From: Pseudaeromonas aegiceratis
GTDB lineage: Bacteria > Pseudomonadota > Gammaproteobacteria > Enterobacterales > Aeromonadaceae
Direction of reading: 5' to 3'
Assembly: GCF_046254905.1 (NCBI RefSeq)
Contig: NZ_CP158016.1
Location: 744,001 to 808,000 of the forward strand
Length of the DNA stretch: 64,000 bases
The notes under the pieces are model-generated. The model made no database searches and was not told where the DNA came from. It saw nothing but the letters and a program-made list of their open reading frames with translations. The translations under genes and the position numbers were made by a program. Shown one piece after another: positions 55,778-64,000 of this stretch (positions are counted from its first letter, which is position 1; each line of letters starts with the position of its first letter).

Positions 55778-58654
55778 TTACTGATGGGTGATCACCACAA
55801 AACGGATGGCGTCCAGTTTAAGCTGGGTCTGCTGGATCTGGTGAGTCAATTCGTCTTTGAGCTCCACCAGATGCTGCAATTCGCTGGCTCGCACCGAGGG
55901 GTTCACTGCCTGCAGGGCCTGCAGCCGCTGCAGCTCGCCGTCCAGCGCCTGGCTCATGCGCGCCTGGGCGGCGGCAGTGATCTCCGCCACCCGCGGGGCG
56001 GCCAGGGTCTCGCCCTGGGCGATGAGGCCGTGGATCAACGCCTGGGAGGCTCCCACCAGCTTGCTGGCCAAATGGCGGTTGATGGGGGTGAGCTGACGGC
56101 TCAGGGCCTCGAAGCTCACCTTGGCCGCCAGATCGTTGCCTGATTTGTCCAGCAGCAGCCGGATGGGGGTGGGGGACAGGAAGCGATAGAGCTGGGGATG
56201 CACCGCCGATTCGGCGACGAAGATCAGCTCCAGCAAGGTGGTGCCGGCGGGCAGGCTCTGGTTCTTCAACAGGGCCACGGCATTGCTGCCGATCTCGCTG
56301 GAGAGAATGAGATCGATGCCGCCGCGGATCATGGGGTGATCCCAGGTCAGGAAGGTCAGATCTTCCCGGCTCAGCGCCGTGTTGCGCTCGAAGGTGACGG
56401 TGCAGCCTTCGGCGGGCAGGCCGGGGAAGCTGGGCACCAGCATGTGATCGCCCGGGGTCAGCACGATGGCGTCTTCACCGCGATCGTCCTGGTTGATGCC
56501 GATGTCATCAAACAGCTGCAGGGCGAAGCTCACCAGGCTGGTGTCATCGTCCTCCTCGTCCAGCTGGTCCACCAGGGCCTGGGCGGATTGACCGCCGGAG
56601 GAGTGGATCTCCAGCAGGCGATCCCGGCCTTGCTCCAGCTTGGCCTTGAGGGCCTGATGCTGCTCGCGGGTCGTCGCCAGCAGAGCGGCCAAGGCGGCGT
56701 CATCGTCTCCCTGGCTTGTGGCCAGCAGGGCGAACAGGCTGTCCCGCACTGCCTCAAACACAGGGCGGCCGGTGGGGCAGGTCTGCTCGAAGGCACCGAG
56801 CCCCTCGTGATACCAGCGCAGCAACAGGGCCTGGGGGGTGCCCAGCAAATAGGGTACATGTATCTGTACCCGGTTGAGCTGGCCGATACGATCGAGCCGG
56901 CCGATGCGTTGCTCCAGCAGATCCGGGTTCAGCGGCAGATCGAACAGAACCAGGTGGCAGGCAAACTGGAAGTTGCGCCCTTCTGAGCCGATCTCGGAGC
57001 AGAGCAACACCTGGGCGCCGCCCTCGGTCTGGGCGAAGTAGGCGGCGGCCTTGTCCCGCTCCAGCAGGCTCATGCCCTCATGGAACACGGCCCCCCTTAT
57101 GCCTTCACGGGTGCGCAGGGCGTTTTCCAGGGTCAGGGCGGTGGCGGCTTCTGAGCAGATCACCAGCACCTTCTCATGGCGGGCGGCCTTGAGCAGCGCC
57201 AGCAACCAGTCCACCCGCGGGTCGAAGCGGGTCCAGGAGGCATCATCCCCCTCAAACTGGGCGAAGATCTTCTCCGGGTAGAGGGCGCGCCGCGCCTGGG
57301 CTTCGGCGTCTCCGGTGCTGCCGCCCATCATGCCCATCACCCGCGCGGCTGTCTTGTATTGCTCGGGCAGGGGCAGGCCCACGGCGTCCAGCACCCGCTC
57401 AGGGAAGCCACTGATGGAGGCCCGGGTGTTACGGAACAGGATACGACCCGTACCGTGGCGATCCAGCAGTTCGCCCAGCAGTTGCTGCCGGCTGAGTTCA
57501 TCGGGCTGAGCCGGGACCGCCCGCCCCAGGCAATCGCTCAGCACCGCCTGTCGGTCAGCGGTCAAGGCGTCGCCACTGAGCAGCGCCTGGGCCGCATCGG
57601 CCACCTGGCCGTAGGACTGCTCCTCGGCCAGGAAGGCGTCGTAATCATAGAAGCGCTCGGGATCCAGCAGGCGAAGGCGGGCAAAGTGACTCTCATGGCC
57701 CAACTGATCCGGGGTGGCGGTCAGCAGCAGGACGCCGGGGATCTCCTCGGCCAGGGCTTCGACGATCTGATAGGCGCGGCTGGGGGCCGATTCACTCCAC
57801 TCCAGGTGGTGCGCCTCATCAACGACCAGTAGATCCCACTGGGTGTCATGAACCTCATCGAAGCGAGCCCGCTTCTTACGCAACCAGTCCAGGCTGCAGA
57901 TCACCAGCTGTTCACTGTCGAAGGGGTTGTCGGCTTCGTGTGCGGCCTCGACGCAGCGCTCTTCATCAAACAGGGCAAAATGCAGGTTGAAGCGCCGACG
58001 CATCTCGATGAGCCACTGGTATTGCAGGGTCTCGGGCACCAGGATCAACACCCGCTGGGCGCGACCGCCCAGCAGCTGTTGGTGAATGATCATGCCGGCC
58101 TCGATGGTCTTACCCAGCCCCACTTCGTCGGCCAGCAGTACCCGCGGCGCATGGCGCTGGCCCACTTCCCGGGCGATGTGCAGCTGATGGGGGATCAGGC
58201 TGACCCGACCGCCGGCCAAGCCGCGGGTGGGGCTCAGGCGGCGAGCATGCTGGTGGGTGAGGGCCTGATAACGCAGGCTAAAGCGCGACAGCCGCTCCAC
58301 CTGACCGGCGAACAGGCGATCCTGTGGCTTGTTGAACTTGAGGAAGTTGCTGAGGAACACCTCTTTGAGGCTGGCTGCTTCGCCGGTGTCCTGACGGATG
58401 CCATGGTAGGTCAGCAGGCCCTGCTGTTCTTCTACTGTTTCCACCTTCAGCATCCACTCTTCGTGGCTGGTGATGGTATCGCCGGCGTGAAACTGCACGC
58501 GGGTGACGGGGGCGTCTTCCTTGGCATAGATGCGGTTCTCACCGCTGGCGGGAAACAGCAGGGTCACCATGCGTCCATCGACAGCAACCACAGTACCCAA
58601 TCCGAGATCCGTTTCGGTATCACTAATCCAACGCTGGCCAAGACCAAATGCCAT
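55778..58654 (-). CDS. rapA: RNA polymerase-associated ATPase RapA
   Basis: SWI2/SNF2 translocase that recycles stalled RNA polymerase. 958 residues, close to the E. coli length (968). N-terminal Tudor-like domains (about 1-105), helicase lobe 1 with D-E-V-G-L-G-K-T (176-183) and D-E-A-H (279-282), lobe 2 with C-S-E-I-G-S-E-G-R-N-F-Q and Q-R-I-G-R-L-D-R-I-G-Q, then RapA_C. GGAG precedes the ATG. Divergent from the rRNA operon, with a 552-base region between. Confidence 0.97.
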   Translation of the reverse strand: MAFGLGQRWISDTETDLGLGTVVAVDGRMVTLLFPASGENRIYAKEDAPVTRVQFHAGDTITSHEEWMLKVETVEEQQGLLTYHGIRQDTGEAASLKEVFLSNFLKFNKPQDRLFAGQVERLSRFSLRYQALTHQHARRLSPTRGLAGGRVSLIPHQLHIAREVGQRHAPRVLLADEVGLGKTIEAGMIIHQQLLGGRAQRVLILVPETLQYQWLIEMRRRFNLHFALFDEERCVEAAHEADNPFDSEQLVICSLDWLRKKRARFDEVHDTQWDLLVVDEAHHLEWSESAPSRAYQIVEALAEEIPGVLLLTATPDQLGHESHFARLRLLDPERFYDYDAFLAEEQSYGQVADAAQALLSGDALTADRQAVLSDCLGRAVPAQPDELSRQQLLGELLDRHGTGRILFRNTRASISGFPERVLDAVGLPLPEQYKTAARVMGMMGGSTGDAEAQARRALYPEKIFAQFEGDDASWTRFDPRVDWLLALLKAARHEKVLVICSEAATALTLENALRTREGIRGAVFHEGMSLLERDKAAAYFAQTEGGAQVLLCSEIGSEGRNFQFACHLVLFDLPLNPDLLEQRIGRLDRIGQLNRVQIHVPYLLGTPQALLLRWYHEGLGAFEQTCPTGRPVFEAVRDSLFALLATSQGDDDAALAALLATTREQHQALKAKLEQGRDRLLEIHSSGGQSAQALVDQLDEEDDDTSLVSFALQLFDDIGINQDDRGEDAIVLTPGDHMLVPSFPGLPAEGCTVTFERNTALSREDLTFLTWDHPMIRGGIDLILSSEIGSNAVALLKNQSLPAGTTLLELIFVAESAVHPQLYRFLSPTPIRLLLDKSGNDLAAKVSFEALSRQLTPINRHLASKLVGASQALIHGLIAQGETLAAPRVAEITAAAQARMSQALDGELQRLQALQAVNPSVRASELQHLVELKDELTHQIQQTQLKLDAIRFVVITHQ

Positions 58655-58875
58655 CTACTACTCCAAACCAATACAACAGAAGACGCCAAAAAAGGGGCGC
58701 TATGTTACCCGAAGCCCAAAAGGTGATCACCCTCTACTAAATGAAAAACCACCGGCTAGCGAACAAGTGTAGAGGAGAGTGTAAAAAAAGGCCGCCGCTG
58801 GCAGGTTTGAAGTGTCATACAGAACCCGTGTTGCTGACTTTATCCGCTGATTGGCTAAGGGGTGAGCAAACGCAC

Positions 58876-58911
58876 TGGCAAGGGCGTTTTTTCTCGAAAT
58901 AGCCCTTGCCA
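58876..58911. repeat. 10-bp inverted repeat around the rrn P1 upstream region
   Basis: TGGCAAGGGC (58876-58885) and GCCCTTGCCA (58902-58911) are exact inverted copies with an AT-rich 16-base centre containing GTTTTTT. The right arm includes the P1 -35 hexamer TTGCCA. The centre looks like an UP element. Confidence 0.8.
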
Positions 58912-58933
58912 GGTTTATCGAGGTCTCTATAAT
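58906..58933 (+). promoter_or_regulatory. rRNA operon promoter P1
   Basis: TTGCCA (58906-58911), 16-base spacer, TATAAT (58928-58933), then the discriminator GCGCCC. The 16-base spacer and GC discriminator are the rrn P1 pattern that responds to ppGpp and initiating NTP levels. Confidence 0.9.
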
Positions 58934-58991
58934 GCGCCCTCGTTGTCAGGGCACAGCCCGGCAGCAGAGGAAAGCAGCTAGCAAATAGCGC

Positions 58992-59019
58992 TTGACTCAA
59001 AGCGGGAAGCGAGTAAGAT
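58992..59019 (+). promoter_or_regulatory. rRNA operon promoter P2
   Basis: TTGACT (58992-58997), 16-base spacer, TAAGAT (59014-59019), followed by GCGCATCCC. It lies about 86 bases downstream of P1, similar to the P1-P2 spacing in other gammaproteobacteria. Confidence 0.85.
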
Positions 59020-59054
59020 GCGCATCCCACGACGCCGGTGAAACGGGTCGAACC

Positions 59055-59066
59055 GCTCTTTAACAA
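59055..59066 (+). promoter_or_regulatory. boxA antitermination site, 16S leader
   Basis: GCTCTTTAACAA matches the rrn boxA core that loads NusB/S10 for antitermination. Confidence 0.9.
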
Positions 59067-59101
59067 TTCAATTCAAGCAATCTGTGTGGGCACTCGCAGA
59101 G
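59067..59101 (+). other. 5' arm of the 16S RNase III processing stem
   Basis: This segment (TTCAAGCAATCTGTGTGG core) is nearly the reverse complement of 60766-60800 downstream of 16S (core CCACACAGATTGCCTGAA). Together they form the long stem cut by RNase III to release pre-16S. Confidence 0.85.
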
Positions 59102-59206
59102 ATTGAAGTCAATCGACAAAATTGATTTTCAATGTCTGATGAAGTGACCAAAGCGGATCGAAAGATCCAGCAACAGTTAATTCAGAATTCATTGAGCCAA
59201 AAACTT

Positions 59207-60749
<1,543 letters not shown>

Positions 60750-60765
60750 TCTTGATGACGCAATG

Positions 60766-60800
60766 TCTGCTGAGTGACCACACAGATTGCCTGAATTGAT
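60766..60800 (+). other. 3' arm of the 16S RNase III processing stem
   Basis: Complement of the arm at 59067-59101, with a few mismatches near the tip. Confidence 0.85.
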
Positions 60801-60825
60801 ATGTAAAGAGAGCACCCGTCGAAGT

Positions 60826-60902
<77 letters not shown>

Positions 60903-60908
60903 CTTCTT

Positions 60909-60984
60909 GGGGCCATAGCTCAGCTGGGAGAGCGCCTGCTTTGCACGCAGGAGGTCTGCGGTTCGATCCCGCATGGCTCCACCA
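60909..60984 (+). tRNA. alaT: tRNA-Ala(TGC)
   Basis: 76-base cloverleaf: acceptor GGGGCCA/TGGCTCC, anticodon loop TTTGCAC (TGC), encoded CCA. Only 6 bases separate it from tRNA-Ile. Confidence 0.97.
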
Positions 60985-61056
60985 TTCTCGACTGACCAAG
61001 AACGCAAACTCATATCCTGAAAAATCAGGCTATCGGTTTGATTTCTTAATGAAATC

Positions 61057-61069
61057 TGCTCTTTAACAA
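61057..61069 (+). promoter_or_regulatory. boxA antitermination site, 23S leader
   Basis: TGCTCTTTAACAA in the spacer before 23S. The rest of the 211-base stretch from tRNA-Ala to 23S holds only leader sequence and the start of the 23S processing stem. Confidence 0.9.
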
Positions 61070-61195
61070 TCTGGAAAGCTGATTCAAAAGTTCTAAATAC
61101 TGTTACAAGTGTCTTGGAACTTCTTGGCGAAAACAAAGTTGTAACACAGTCCTTGTGTGCGACGTCGAGAGTCGAAAGACTTCTTGGGGTTGTAT

Positions 61196-64000
<2,805 letters not shown>

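Noticed and set aside
58850..58882. Divergent promoter for rapA using TTGCCA in the left arm of the inverted repeat
   Set aside because: Seventeen bases downstream on the minus strand there is no acceptable -10 sequence.

Overview
The window is GC-rich chromosomal DNA from a gammaproteobacterium. Gene order (queG-nnr-tsaE-amiB-mutL-miaA-hfq-hflXKC-yjeT-purA, lptD-surA-pdxA-rsmA-apaG-apaH, ispB-rplU-rpmA-obgE), the frdABCD operon, and the 16S rRNA with a tRNA-Ile/tRNA-Ala spacer point to Aeromonadales. My inference is the marine, GC-rich Oceanimonas/Zobellella/Oceanisphaera side of Aeromonadaceae rather than Aeromonas itself. This comes from reading the sequence, not from a database comparison.

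Layout. 1-7.96 kb: the distal part of a Tad (tight adherence, Flp type IVc pilus) operon, with a TadG-like protein, two TadE-like pseudopilins, TadZ, TadA, TadB, TadC and TadD, all on + with overlapping or near-abutting genes. The flp pilin, prepilin peptidase, RcpC and secretin genes are not seen and would lie upstream of base 1. 8.1-12.8 kb: a secreted subtilisin-like protease, a P2-type cation ATPase, and a tiny YjfB-like putative motility protein behind a near-perfect sigma-28 promoter. 12.8-22.2 kb, mostly minus: guaC, frdDCBA, an amino-acid-type dCache chemoreceptor, psd and rsgA, then orn on +. 22.3-22.8 kb: five identical tRNA-Gly(GCC) genes behind one strong promoter. 22.9-25.2 kb: an unrecognised helical protein, a polyphosphate-glucokinase-like ROK kinase and queG. 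25.2-35.5 kb: nnr-tsaE-amiB-mutL-miaA-hfq-hflX-hflK-hflC-yjeT. 35.6-41.1 kb: purA, ispB (minus), rplU-rpmA, a DMT transporter and obgE. 41.1-44.0 kb: a FUSC protein, yjjP-yjjB and folA, the last three with ATGA-type overlaps. 44.0-50.7 kb, minus: the lptD-to-apaH outer-membrane/ribosome/vitamin B6 cluster. 50.8-53.3 kb: amgK-murU-djlA. 53.3-58.7 kb, minus: a 2-hydroxyacid dehydrogenase, a DUF3530 protein, rluA and rapA. 58.7-64.0 kb: a ribosomal RNA operon with P1 and P2, boxA, 16S, tRNA-Ile, tRNA-Ala and a 23S cut by the window end.

Most of the window is conserved housekeeping sequence. I found no CRISPR array, insertion sequence, prophage, integrase or obvious defence system, and no clearly new multi-gene system. 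The most interesting signals are small and regulatory: the sigma-28 promoter whose -35 element contains the stop codon of the cation ATPase; a terminator-like hairpin in the frdA leader; a large hairpin just before the Shine-Dalgarno of the TTG-started hflX; a possible pseudoknot in the rplU leader; a two-hairpin leader before the cation ATPase; an inverted repeat enclosing the rrn P1 upstream element and covering its -35; and two perfect 24-bp CTAG-centred palindromes used as gene-end elements.
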